Shown: positions 1-7,545 of the stretch, one piece after another
How positions within the stretch are numbered: the stretch's first letter is position 1
How the letters are laid out: each line of letters opens with the position of its first letter
NCBI GenBank assembly: GCA_963822765.1
Contig: CAWGJL010000050.1
Location: 186,001-250,000 of the forward strand
Direction: 5' to 3'
DNA from: Palsa-504 sp963822765
GTDB taxonomy: Bacteria > Actinomycetota > Actinomycetes > Streptosporangiales > Streptosporangiaceae
DNA: 64,000 nt
Made by a program: the position numbers and the translations under genes
Notes under the pieces: model-generated
What the model saw: the letters and a program-made list of their open reading frames with translations, nothing else
Database searches by the model: none
Told to the model about the DNA's origin: nothing

Positions 1-1
1 G

Positions 2-235
2 CCGACCCTGGAAGATCTGGGCGCCAAGATCTTGGTGGCGGGCTTTCCGTTTGGCGAGTACGACGTGCTCGTCGTGTACGAGGCGCCCGATGATATGACC
101 GCGGCCAGCGTCGCGATGGCCGTTGCCGCCGCGGGCGAGGTCAAGTCGGCCAAGACCACGCGCCTGCTCAGCGGAGAGGAATGGCTCGAGTCGTTGCGCA
201 AACGCAGGATCGTCACCCTGCGGAAAGCGCAGTAG
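2..235 (+). CDS. GYD domain protein, C-terminal part (5' end outside window)
   Basis: The reading frame is open from the first bases of the window, so the gene begins upstream. The visible 77 residues run from PTLEDLGAK to the stop after TLRKAQ. The FPFGEYDVLVVYEAPDD stretch, followed by an Ala-rich helix and AGEVKSAKTTRLLSGEEWLESL, fits the GYD domain family, small ferredoxin-like-fold proteins of unknown function that are usually about 95-100 residues long. Only the N-terminal beta strand seems to be missing. A TTG at 32 is an unlikely start because the domain extends upstream of it. No biochemical role is known. Confidence 0.75.
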   Translation, partial: PTLEDLGAKILVAGFPFGEYDVLVVYEAPDDMTAASVAMAVAAAGEVKSAKTTRLLSGEEWLESLRKRRIVTLRKAQ

Positions 236-276
236 CCGCACGATCGCCGCAACTGTCATTAGCGCGCCCGGCGGCG

Positions 277-585
277 TCAGTCGTCCAGGACGGCCACGAA
301 CATCCTCGACCCCGGCGGGGCGATGCTCTGGTAGTCGGCTGCGGTTGCCTTCCCCTCCTCCGACCCGAGCCCCGCCTCAAGCGCCCCCGGGTCCGCGAAG
401 TACAACTCGGCGGACCGGTAGTAGGTCCGCTCGCCAGCGTCAGCCGCAGCGACGAAACGCGCCGTCTCAGCGCGCAGCAGGCCGGGAATGCTGGCCACCA
501 GAGGCATGTGCGTGGCGAAGTAGTGCCGGTCGAAGGCATCTGAATCATCAGGGCGTGTGTATAGCACCACAAGCTTCACCGTCAT
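277..585 (-). CDS. EthD-like dimeric alpha/beta barrel protein
   Basis: This is a protein of about 102 residues when started at MTVKLVVLYTRPDD; a longer frame reaches back to 621 but adds only unconserved residues. The pattern VLYTRPDDSDAFDRHYFATHMPLVASIPGL is the EthD signature: an N-terminal strand, then an acidic helix with a conserved His followed by PL. Family members are ferredoxin-like dimeric barrels linked to ether and polyketide ring metabolism, but most have no proven reaction. The gene converges with the GYD gene. The family is fairly clear and the substrate unknown. Confidence 0.7.
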   Translation of the reverse strand: MTVKLVVLYTRPDDSDAFDRHYFATHMPLVASIPGLLRAETARFVAAADAGERTYYRSAELYFADPGALEAGLGSEEGKATAADYQSIAPPGSRMFVAVLDD

Positions 586-683
586 GCCGTGACGGTACGC
601 CCAGCGGCACGATCGTGTCATCCACTAGCGCCCGCCCGAACTGGCCCTTACCGGGCGTCCCGGAGCCGGGGCCGGTCCGGATC

Positions 684-812
684 CGCCTCACACGGGGCCC
701 GCCTCATACGGGCCTGCCTCATACGGGCCTGCCTCCCACGGGCCTGCCTCCCACGGGCCCGCCTCACACGGGCCTGCCTGCGTACCTCACACGTGCCCGC
801 CTCACCCGCCAC
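684..812 (+). repeat. 15-bp tandem minisatellite
   Basis: About seven imperfect copies of the unit GCCTCATACGGGCCT lie head to tail. Variants carry CACACG or CCCACG in the middle, and the last two copies are more diverged. The array fills most of the intergenic space upstream of the DUF222 gene. There are no unique spacers, so it is not a CRISPR. Apart from this array, 586-890 holds nothing I can support. Confidence 0.85.
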
Positions 813-982
813 TGGCTTCTCTGCCCTCGGGATGAGCCTGCCCGTCCGCCTTCAGCCTGCAGTTCTGATCCATCGATTCCCTCGTTCCCGCGTGTTTTTT
901 CCGGAAAATGTCAGTGTGTCGAGATAAAATCGAACTGAGATCGCAACATCGCCGGCCTGCCCTTCGAACCGCGAGGGAGGTG

Positions 983-2633
983 ATGGCTCAGGTGAGTACG
1001 ATCCCCGCTCCGGCCAGCGAGGCCGAGGCACTAGAAATGGTCTTGACCGGGCTGAGCCGGCTGGCCGCCGCCGATCCCGACCGCGATGGCGGCCCAGGCC
1101 CAGGCCGAGTGCCTGCTGGCCCTGGAACAAGGCGACGCGATCTCCACTGCGGTGCGGGCCCGGTTCCTGGCCGCGTTCACCGCCGGCCGCGGCTACTCCG
1201 CCGACGGGGACTACAGCCCGGCGTCGTGGCTGATCCACCAGACCCGGGTCACGAGGGGCGCAGCCCGGGAACATGTGGCCTGGGCCCGCCGCGCCGACCG
1301 TCACCCGCGGGTGATAGCGGCGCTAGCCGAGGGCACCCTGCTGACCGAATCGATGGCCCGGGTCATCTGCGGGTGGACTAGCAAACTCCCCGCGGACTGC
1401 CAGGACGCGGCCGATGAGATCCTGGTCACCGCGGCGCTAGCCGGAGGGCGCCAAGAGGACCTGGCCGTGCTGGCCGCGGAGATCTACACCCGGTCCCTGC
1501 CCGCCGACGACGACAACCCCGGGCCGGACTTCGAGGACCGAAAGGTCCGGGTCGAGACCACGTTCGCCGGGGCGGGGGTCATGTCGGGGGACCTGACCCC
1601 GGAGTGCGCAGCGGTGGTGACGACGGTGCTGGACGCGCTGTCGGCCCCGGCCGGGGCGCAGGACACCCGGACCCGGGAGCAGCGGTATCACGATGCGCTG
1701 GAAGACGCGATGCGCCGCCTGGTCGCCTCAGGTCTGCTCCCCGAGCGGGCCGGGCAGCCGGTCAAAATCTGGGCCCATATCTCCCTGGCGGAGCTGCGGG
1801 CCATCGATGACGGGTCGGTCCTGCAGGCCGAGTGGATCGGGGAGATGGCCATCCGGTGGGCCGCCCGCCGGGCCGCCGCCTCGCAGACCGGCAGCGACGG
1901 CGCCGCCTGGCTGGATGGCACCTCGGCCCGCGCCGTATCCTGCGACGCCACCCTGATCCCGGTCGTCACCGGCGGCATCGACCCCGCCGCCCTCGATGAC
2001 CTGGTGAACCTGTGCCTGCAATACGCCGGCCACGGCCCGCGCTGCGGGACACCACAGCCCGCCGCCCCGGCCGCGCAGCCCGGGCAGAGTGCCGCGCAGC
2101 CCTGCCAGCCCAGTGCGGCCGCTGCGGCCGGCGACCCAGGCCCGGCGGGCGAGCCCGGCCCGCCCGCGGACCTGGCCGGCCCGCAGCCGCCCACGCCGAC
2201 GGCGCTGGAGATGCTCCGCCACGCGATCATCGGCAAGGCCGTCGACCTGGTCTCCGGCCCGGGCGGCCTGGCCGGCTTCCTGCGCACCCGCCAGCTCGGC
2301 CCCCGGCTGGCCGGCCCGAGCCTGCCGCTGGACGTCGGGCACAGCGTCGACATCCCCGCCGCGATCCGCCGCGCGGTGATCCTGCGCGACCAGCACTGCC
2401 GCTGGGCCGGCGGCTGCGACCAGCCCGCCTCGGCGTGTGAAGTGCACCACGTGACCCACCTGGCCGACGGCGGCAAGACCAGCGTCGACGGCTGCGCCCT
2501 GTACTGCTTTTATCACCACCACGTCGCCATCCACCAGCAAGGCTGGACCGTCGCCCTGCACCCCGACGGCACCACCACCGCCCGCAGCCCCGACGGCACC
2601 AAAATCCTCAGAAGCCACGGACCACCCGGGTAA
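983..2633 (+). CDS. DUF222/HNH endonuclease (13E12 repeat family), 5' frame break
   Basis: The main frame begins at ATG 1086 and encodes 515 residues. Residues 1-300 match DUF222 (AECLLALEQGDA, FLAAFTAGRGY, WLIHQTRVTRGAAREHV). An Ala/Pro-rich linker lies around residues 320-375. A C-terminal HNH nuclease domain follows, with RDQHCRWAGGCDQP, then CEVHHVTHLADGG and a Cys-His-rich CALYCFYHHH. The natural start is probably ATG 983, preceded by GGGAGG; it encodes MAQVSTIPAPASEAEALEM and LSRLAAADP in another frame. One extra base near 1080 separates the two parts. Family members resemble the REP13E12 repeats of mycobacteria and their role is unsettled. Remnants of this gene lie at 41412 and 45191. 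Confidence 0.85.
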
Positions 2634-2704
2634 CCCCGCAGGTCCTGAACCGAGACGAACCCGCTCTCTGGTCTAGGTACCGCCCAAAAGAGGATGGTGG
2701 GCTG

Positions 2705-3493
2705 GTGAGGTCTATCGTGCCCCCGTTCGGGCCTTGGAAGCCTGCGCAGCCTACGGAAGTCGCTGGGCTGTTGTCGGCGATGCGCTGCCCGTGGTGGATC
2801 GCTGGCGGGTACGCGATCGAGCTCGCCGTAGGGCAGCCGGTCCGCGATCATGGTGATATCGACGTGATGGTGCTGCGCCAAGACCAGATCTACGTCCAGG
2901 ATGCCCTGCACGGCTGGGAGTGGTGGGCAGGTGACCCGCCGGGCACCCTGCACCCGTGGCAGTCCGGCGAGCACCTGCACGCTGGAGTCCATGACGTCTG
3001 GTGCCGTCCCGGGCCCGGTGCGCCCTGGCGCATCCAGGTGATGATCGAGGAGTCATGCGACGGCGACTGGATATCGCGGCGCGACCCTGGCATCCGCCGG
3101 CCGCTCGCGGATATCGGGAGGACCACCAGCGACGGCATCCGGTACCTGGCACCGGAGATCCAGCTCTATTACAAGGCCAAGGACCCCCGCCCGAAGGATG
3201 AGGCCGACTTCACCGCCGTCTTGCCGTTCCTCACCCAGCCGCAACAGCACTGGCTTAGCCGCACGCTCGCAAGCGCCTTCGGCGACCACCCGTGGCGGGA
3301 CCGGCTCGCGACCGGTGACACCGGCCCGGACCGGCATTGGTTAGGCCAGTCCGGGCCAGAACGGGATCGTCGCGAGCTGCGGCTCGCCATCACGACGGGC
3401 TGCGGCCGAAGCCGAACACCGCGCTGCCGCGCGGCGGAGCGGTGGGAGCGGTGCTGGCGCAGGTATAAGAGCCCGTGTCGAGGAGCGCGATGA
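2705..3493 (+). CDS. aminoglycoside/lincosamide nucleotidyltransferase-like protein
   Basis: GTG start; 262 residues. The core is WWIAGGYAIELAVGQPVRDH followed by GDIDVMVLRQDQ: a Gly-Gly helix, then Asp-x-Asp, the metal-binding motif of the ANT(2'')/AadA-like and LinB-like nucleotidyltransferase superfamily. LAPEIQLYYKAKDPRPKDEADF is also typical of the family. Residues after about 215 are Arg-rich and lie antisense to the next gene, so they may be read-through beyond the original end; the overlap with the convergent gene is about 100 bp. Whether it modifies an antibiotic cannot be told from sequence. Confidence 0.7.
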   Translation: MRSIVPPFGPWKPAQPTEVAGLLSAMRCPWWIAGGYAIELAVGQPVRDHGDIDVMVLRQDQIYVQDALHGWEWWAGDPPGTLHPWQSGEHLHAGVHDVWCRPGPGAPWRIQVMIEESCDGDWISRRDPGIRRPLADIGRTTSDGIRYLAPEIQLYYKAKDPRPKDEADFTAVLPFLTQPQQHWLSRTLASAFGDHPWRDRLATGDTGPDRHWLGQSGPERDRRELRLAITTGCGRSRTPRCRAAERWERCWRRYKSPCRGAR

Positions 3494-4022
3494 TGGTCCT
3501 CCCGCCGTTCGCGAGCTGGAAGTTACCGAAGCTCAATTCCGTCCCCGCTGGCATTTCCGCGGGATTGATCGTAATGGTCGGATCCTGCCCGGGCTGAGTC
3601 TTCGGGCCCGAGATGACCTGCGAGACACTGGCCGGGGCCGGATCGGAGGAACAGAAGCTGCCCACCGTGACCTTGGCCGGGATGCCGTCTTGGGCAAGGT
3701 CGGCCTGCAGGGTGCCGGGCTCGAATAGCACGTTGTTCTTGATGGTCAGCGTGGCCGTGCCGTTGGCGTTGCTGACCAGAGTGAACGCCGCGGTCCGGAT
3801 CGTGCCCGTGCCGTGTGCCGGGGCGGAGCCGGTCAGGCCGAGGCCCAGTGCGACGCCCGCCCCGGCGACACCTGCCACCGACAGCCCGCCCAGAGATTGA
3901 TGGGCGAGAGAACGCCGGCGGCGGCGGTCGCCTCGCCGGATGATTTCGGCCGCGGCGAGCGGCCGCGCCTGGCGGCCGGCGTCATCGGCCATCCGCTGGA
4001 GTTCGCTGGTTAGCTCAGACAC
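3390..4022 (-). CDS. membrane-anchored partner of the adjacent sigma factor
   Basis: 210 residues. A charged, Arg-rich cytoplasmic N-terminus (ELQRMADDAGRQARPL, RRGDRRRRRS) is followed by one transmembrane helix at about residues 44-66 and then an exported, Ser/Thr/Gly-rich domain of about 140 residues. It begins 20 bp after the sigma gene, in the same direction, so co-transcription is likely. The topology and position fit an anti-sigma factor or sigma-linked membrane protein, but I see no zinc-binding HxxxCxxC motif, so the anti-sigma role is inference from context. Confidence 0.6.
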   Translation of the reverse strand: MSELTSELQRMADDAGRQARPLAAAEIIRRGDRRRRRSLAHQSLGGLSVAGVAGAGVALGLGLTGSAPAHGTGTIRTAAFTLVSNANGTATLTIKNNVLFEPGTLQADLAQDGIPAKVTVGSFCSSDPAPASVSQVISGPKTQPGQDPTITINPAEMPAGTELSFGNFQLANGGRTIIALLDTGSYTCASTAPTAPPRGSAVFGFGRSPS

Positions 4023-4042
4023 TGGGATTACCTCCTGGTTAG

Positions 4043-4528
4043 CTACTCGGTTACCGGGGCGGCCGTTTCTCGCAAGTAGGGCGCGAGGGCGGCCCGGCCG
4101 CGAGCCAGCCGTGCCTTGACCGTCCCGGCCCGCACTCCGGTCTCAGCGGCAACCTGATCGACCGTCATGTCGCATAGGTGGTACAGGACCAGCGCGCGGC
4201 GCTGTTCGGCGGGCACCTTGCGCAGGGCGTCGCTGAACGCGACCCGGTCCGGGGTGGGCCCGGCGGTGGATTCTGGCCGGGCCGTCAGCGACCCGAGCCG
4301 GGTGCCGGTACGGGCGCGCCGCCACCGCGAGGCCGCGATGCGCCAGGCCGTGACGCGGACCCAAGCCTCGGGCGCTCCGTCCCGGTCGATCTTGCCGCGG
4401 CGCGCCCAGGCCCGCACGAACGCCTCCTGCACGGCGTCCTGAGCTTCGCACTGGTCCCCGGTCATCGCGTAGAAATGCCCGACCAGCCGCTGACGGCCGC
4501 GTAGAACTTGGCGAATCCCACGCTCCAC
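4043..4528 (-). CDS. ECF RNA polymerase sigma factor (SigE-like family)
   Basis: Region 2 is FYAMTGDQCEAQDAVQEAFVRAW through EAWVRVTAWRIA. Region 4 is DALRKVPAEQRRALVLYHL with the helix-turn-helix MTVDQVAAETGVRAGTVKARLARG. This is the two-domain layout of extracytoplasmic-function sigma factors. I prefer GTG 4528 because AAAGGCGAG precedes it and it leaves a normal 15-20 residues before region 2. An ATG at 4609 in the same frame would add 27 unconserved residues. The membrane protein downstream is probably its partner. A palindromic repeat sits just upstream, between gene and promoter. Confidence 0.85.
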   Translation of the reverse strand: MERGIRQVLRGRQRLVGHFYAMTGDQCEAQDAVQEAFVRAWARRGKIDRDGAPEAWVRVTAWRIAASRWRRARTGTRLGSLTARPESTAGPTPDRVAFSDALRKVPAEQRRALVLYHLCDMTVDQVAAETGVRAGTVKARLARGRAALAPYLRETAAPVTE

Positions 4529-4628
4529 GCGCTCGCCTTTCGCCGGAATGTCGCCGACTGGCTGCACCATCGATCGCGGCAGCAGTCGGCCGGGAAGCCG
4601 CCGCTCCATCAGGTGACACCGGACCGCC

Positions 4629-4677
4629 GACGTTTCCGCGGAAACGTCCCACGCAATTGCGTGAGACGTTTCCGCGG
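4629..4677. repeat. modular palindromic repeat, copy A
   Basis: It consists of a perfect 20-bp palindrome GACGTTTCCGCGGAAACGTC (4629-4648), a perfect 14-bp palindrome CACGCAATTGCGTG (4650-4663) and a 13-bp partial repeat of the first palindrome, GACGTTTCCGCGG (4665-4677). It sits 20 bp upstream of the longest possible sigma-factor frame and probably within its 5' leader. Three related copies lie at 28879, 54092 and 61969. The rest of 4680-4936 shows no gene I can support. Confidence 0.9.
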
Positions 4678-4936
4678 CTCATAACCCCTGCCGCGCCGAG
4701 CGCGCCAGGGACGCGGCGATCACGTCGGCGACCGGACCGGCTACCCCCGGCGCGCTGACATGCTTTCGATGTGATCGGGCGCATCGCTTCCGAGTCTTTA
4801 CCGACCCTGTCGGCCACCCTTTCTGCATCGTCTTCGGCCGCCACGGCCCAGGCTGAACCGCCGTACATACCGGTCAGGCGCGGCAGCACGATCGGTCCAG
4901 AAAACTGGCGCGCTCACCCGCTAGCGCGACCTGCGA

Positions 4937-5146
4937 TCAGTGCTCGGGTTCGTACTTGAACGAGAGCTGGAGCTTGGTGCGATAGGTGATCGCCCCGTCC
5001 TCGTCCAGGTGGATGTCTTGCTTGACGACCTCGGCCACCCGCAGATCGCGGAGCGACCCGGCGGCCGTCCTGATCGCCTCCGCCGCGGCGTCTTCCCATG
5101 AAGTGCTGCTGGTCCCGATGATCTCGGTCACTCTGTACACGCTCAT
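4937..5146 (-). CDS. dodecin family flavin-binding protein
   Basis: 69 residues, the usual dodecin length. YRVTEIIGTSSTSWEDAAAE, VAEVVKQDIHLDEDG and LQLSFKYEPEH match the family throughout. Dodecins form hollow 12-subunit shells that bind and store FMN or riboflavin and protect the flavin from light. The ATG is preceded by a good GGGAGAT ribosome binding site on the minus strand. It stands alone and looks like an ordinary intact gene. Confidence 0.92.
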   Translation of the reverse strand: MSVYRVTEIIGTSSTSWEDAAAEAIRTAAGSLRDLRVAEVVKQDIHLDEDGAITYRTKLQLSFKYEPEH

Positions 5147-5214
5147 AGCGATCTCCCTTGGCCACGTGCGGCCCGCTCCGGGGCTGGTACGGCCAGCCTG
5201 TCACAGACCCATCC

Positions 5215-5285
5215 GGCCAGCGATACCCCAGAAGGCCAGCGATACCCAGACCAGCGATACCCCGAAAGGCCAGCGATACTCCAGG
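5215..5285 (+). repeat. short tandem repeat (CCAGCGATACC units)
   Basis: Four copies of CCAGCGATACY, spaced 15-19 bp apart, lie upstream of the histidine kinase gene; a fifth, diverged copy is near 5298. No protein or RNA function is apparent. Confidence 0.75.
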
Positions 5286-5330
5286 CCGCCGGGCCGTCCA
5301 GCGATGTAGGCGCCGTCATTCGCAGGACTG

Positions 5331-6671
5331 ATGCGCCTCCGGGATGCCCAGGTTACGGTCAGTGGTGTGGCTAGGAATCATCTGGCCGGGGAGCCGTCCC
5401 GGGGACACCCTCTCGTGGCCCTCAGCGAGCTCCAGTGGTCGGCCTCAGTCGTGCTCGCCGCGGGCGCGGGACTAGCGATGCTGACCCTGGCGGCCGGGCC
5501 CTATTCCCATGCGCCGGGCAACGGAGTGGTCCTCGCCCTCCTGGTGTGCGGCCCGATCCTGGCGCTGCGACGATGGGCGTTGCCGGTGCTCGCCGTCACC
5601 GCGGCGGCCACCGCAGTGGTCATGGCCGGGGGTAATGCCCCGTTGCCGTTCGGCCTCATGCTCGGGCTCGCGGTCTACCTCGTGGCCTCACGGCTGCCCA
5701 GGCGGTGGTCCGTCCCGGCCGCCGCGGTGACGGCGGCGGCTCTTGGCGCGGCGCTGGTGTATGTGGTGCTCGCCGTCCCGCGTGCAGCGCCCGCCGGCGA
5801 GGCCGTGGTCGGCCTCGTGCCGGTGGCCGCGGCCTGGTTCATCGGCGACAGCGTCGCGGCCCGGCGCCGCTACCTGGCCGGCCTGGCCGAGCAGGCCGAG
5901 CGCGAGCGCGCCGCGGAGGCCGAACGCGCTCGGCAGGACGTCCGGGAGGAGCGAGTGCGCATCGCCCGCGAGCTGCACGATGTCGTCGCCCACACCCTCG
6001 CGGTGATCACCGTCCAGGCCGGGGTCGGCCGGCGGCTGGCGGCCAAGCGCCCGGAGGAGGCGAGCGCCGCGCTCGAATCGATCGAGACGATCGGCCGGAC
6101 CGCCCAGGATGAGCTGCGGGTGGTACTCGGGCTGCTCCGCGAGGAGGAGGCCGCAACGGCTCCGCTGGCGCCGGCCCCGCGGCTGGCCGACATAGCGACG
6201 CTCGTGGCGGCCGTGCGGGCCTCGGGCACGCCGGTGGAGCTGCGTATGACCGGAGCCGACCGTCAGCTCTCCCCGGCGCTCGAGCTGTCGGTCTACCGGG
6301 TCATCCAGGAGGCGCTCACCAACGTCGTGAAGCACGCGCCGGGGGCCCGCGCGGCCATCGACCTCGCCGTCTCGGCCAGCCAGGTCCGCCTCGAGGTCGC
6401 CGACGACGGCGGCCAAGCCGGCGACGGCGGCCCAGCAAGCGACCGCGGCCCAGCAAGCTACGGCGGCTCAGCAAGCAACCGCGGCCCAGCAAGCTACGGC
6501 GGCTCAGCAAGCGAACCACCGCGGGCCAAGGGCCACAGCCCCGGCACCGGCCAGGGGATCGTCGGGATGCGCGAGCGGATCGGGGCGTTCGGCGGCCGGC
6601 TCGCCGCCGGGCCGGGCGCCGATCGCGGCTACCGGGTGATTGCCGAGATCCCGATCGAAGGGGCGCTGTGA
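5331..6671 (+). CDS. sensor histidine kinase of NarL/DesK type
   Basis: 446 residues. Five or six hydrophobic helices lie between residues 35 and 172, followed by a coiled coil at about 180-208. The phosphoacceptor motif is VRIARELHDVVAHTLAVITV, with the His at about 216, which is HisKA_3. The ATPase domain has an N box (EALTNVVKH, ~327) and a late G box (GTGQGIVGMRERI). Between them, residues 361-400 are a low-complexity GPAS/GGSAS insertion encoded by tandem DNA repeats at about 6415-6520. The start could instead be GTG 5367; neither start has a strong ribosome site. The gene overlaps its response regulator by 4 bp. Confidence 0.88.
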   Translation: MRLRDAQVTVSGVARNHLAGEPSRGHPLVALSELQWSASVVLAAGAGLAMLTLAAGPYSHAPGNGVVLALLVCGPILALRRWALPVLAVTAAATAVVMAGGNAPLPFGLMLGLAVYLVASRLPRRWSVPAAAVTAAALGAALVYVVLAVPRAAPAGEAVVGLVPVAAAWFIGDSVAARRRYLAGLAEQAERERAAEAERARQDVREERVRIARELHDVVAHTLAVITVQAGVGRRLAAKRPEEASAALESIETIGRTAQDELRVVLGLLREEEAATAPLAPAPRLADIATLVAAVRASGTPVELRMTGADRQLSPALELSVYRVIQEALTNVVKHAPGARAAIDLAVSASQVRLEVADDGGQAGDGGPASDRGPASYGGSASNRGPASYGGSASEPPRAKGHSPGTGQGIVGMRERIGAFGGRLAAGPGADRGYRVIAEIPIEGAL

Positions 6672-7369
6672 CGACGAAGGTCCTCGTCGTCGACGACCAG
6701 GCGCTGCTCCGGACCGCCTTCTCCTCGCTCATCGACGCGGAGGACGACCTGGAGGTCGTCGGCGCGGCGGCCGACGGCCGGGAGGCCGTCCAGATCGCGG
6801 CGCGCCTGCGGCCGGACGTCGTGGTGATGGACGTCCGGATGCCGGTGATGGACGGCATCGAGGCCACCAGGCAGATCACCGCCGGCCAGGACGCGGGCCA
6901 GGACGCGGGCCAGGACGCGGGCCAGGACGCGGGCGTGCCCCGGGTCCTCATCCTCACCACGTTCGACCTGGACGAGTACGTCTTCGAGGCGCTGCGGGCG
7001 GGAGCGAGCGGCTTCGCGCTGAAGAGCCGCCCGCTGGAGGAATTGCTGACCGCGATCCGCACGGTGGCGGCCGGCGAGGCGCTGCTGGCGCCGAGCGTGA
7101 CGCGCCGGCTCATCGCCCATTTCGCCCACCGCGCCCCGGCGCCGACCAGAGCGGCGGCCACCGGCCTGGCCGAGCTCACCGAACGCGAGCGGGAGGTGCT
7201 GGCGCTGGTCGCCCGCGGCCTGTCCAACGCCGAACTAGCCGAGACACTGCGCGTCAGCCTGCCGACCGCCAAGACGCACGTGAGCAGGATCTTGACCAAG
7301 CTCGGGGCGCGCGACCGGACCCAGCTCGTCATCCTCGCCTACCAGTCCGGGATCGTCACCGCAGCCTGA
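6668..7369 (+). CDS. NarL/LuxR-family response regulator
   Basis: 233 residues; GTG start overlapping the kinase stop (GTGA). The receiver domain has DD at residues 9-10, the phosphoacceptor Asp at about 55 (VVVMDVRMPVMDG) and the conserved Lys at about 119. The C-terminal LuxR helix-turn-helix runs from LTEREREVLALVARGLSNAE to VSRILTKLGARDRTQ. An AGQD tetrapeptide is repeated four times (about residues 73-88; DNA 6886-6935) in the alpha3-beta4 region, where the receiver normally has a short loop. It is probably phosphorylated by the upstream kinase. A perfect palindrome at 7466-7487 is a plausible binding site. Confidence 0.9.
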   Translation: MTTKVLVVDDQALLRTAFSSLIDAEDDLEVVGAAADGREAVQIAARLRPDVVVMDVRMPVMDGIEATRQITAGQDAGQDAGQDAGQDAGVPRVLILTTFDLDEYVFEALRAGASGFALKSRPLEELLTAIRTVAAGEALLAPSVTRRLIAHFAHRAPAPTRAAATGLAELTEREREVLALVARGLSNAELAETLRVSLPTAKTHVSRILTKLGARDRTQLVILAYQSGIVTAA

Positions 7370-7447
7370 ACAACGCGGCTAGAACAACGCAGCTAGAACA
7401 ACGCGGCTAGAACAACGCGGCTAGAACAACGCGGCTAGAACAACGTG
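7369..7447 (+). repeat. 15-bp tandem repeat after the response regulator
   Basis: Five near-identical head-to-tail copies of AACAACGCGGCTAGA begin at the response regulator stop codon. One copy has CAG for CGG. The array sits between the two-component operon and the palindrome upstream of the ABC operon. Confidence 0.9.
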
Positions 7448-7465
7448 CCGCGACCGGATGACCAC

Positions 7466-7487
7466 GCGTCATTCCCGGGAATGACGC
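7466..7487. promoter_or_regulatory. perfect 22-bp palindrome, candidate response-regulator operator
   Basis: Arms GCGTCATTCCC and GGGAATGACGC meet with no spacer, about 60 bp upstream of the ABC transporter ATG. NarL-family regulators bind such dyads, and the regulator gene lies immediately upstream, so this is the best candidate site for control of the exporter. The assignment is inference from position and symmetry. Confidence 0.6.
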
Positions 7488-7545
7488 ACAACTCGGCCGC
7501 AGGCCCGATGACGGCGGACCGCCGGGCCGGAAACCATTAGCAGCC

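Noticed and set aside
684..812. Possible CRISPR array
   Set aside because: The units are contiguous 15-mers without unique spacers and no cas genes are present.
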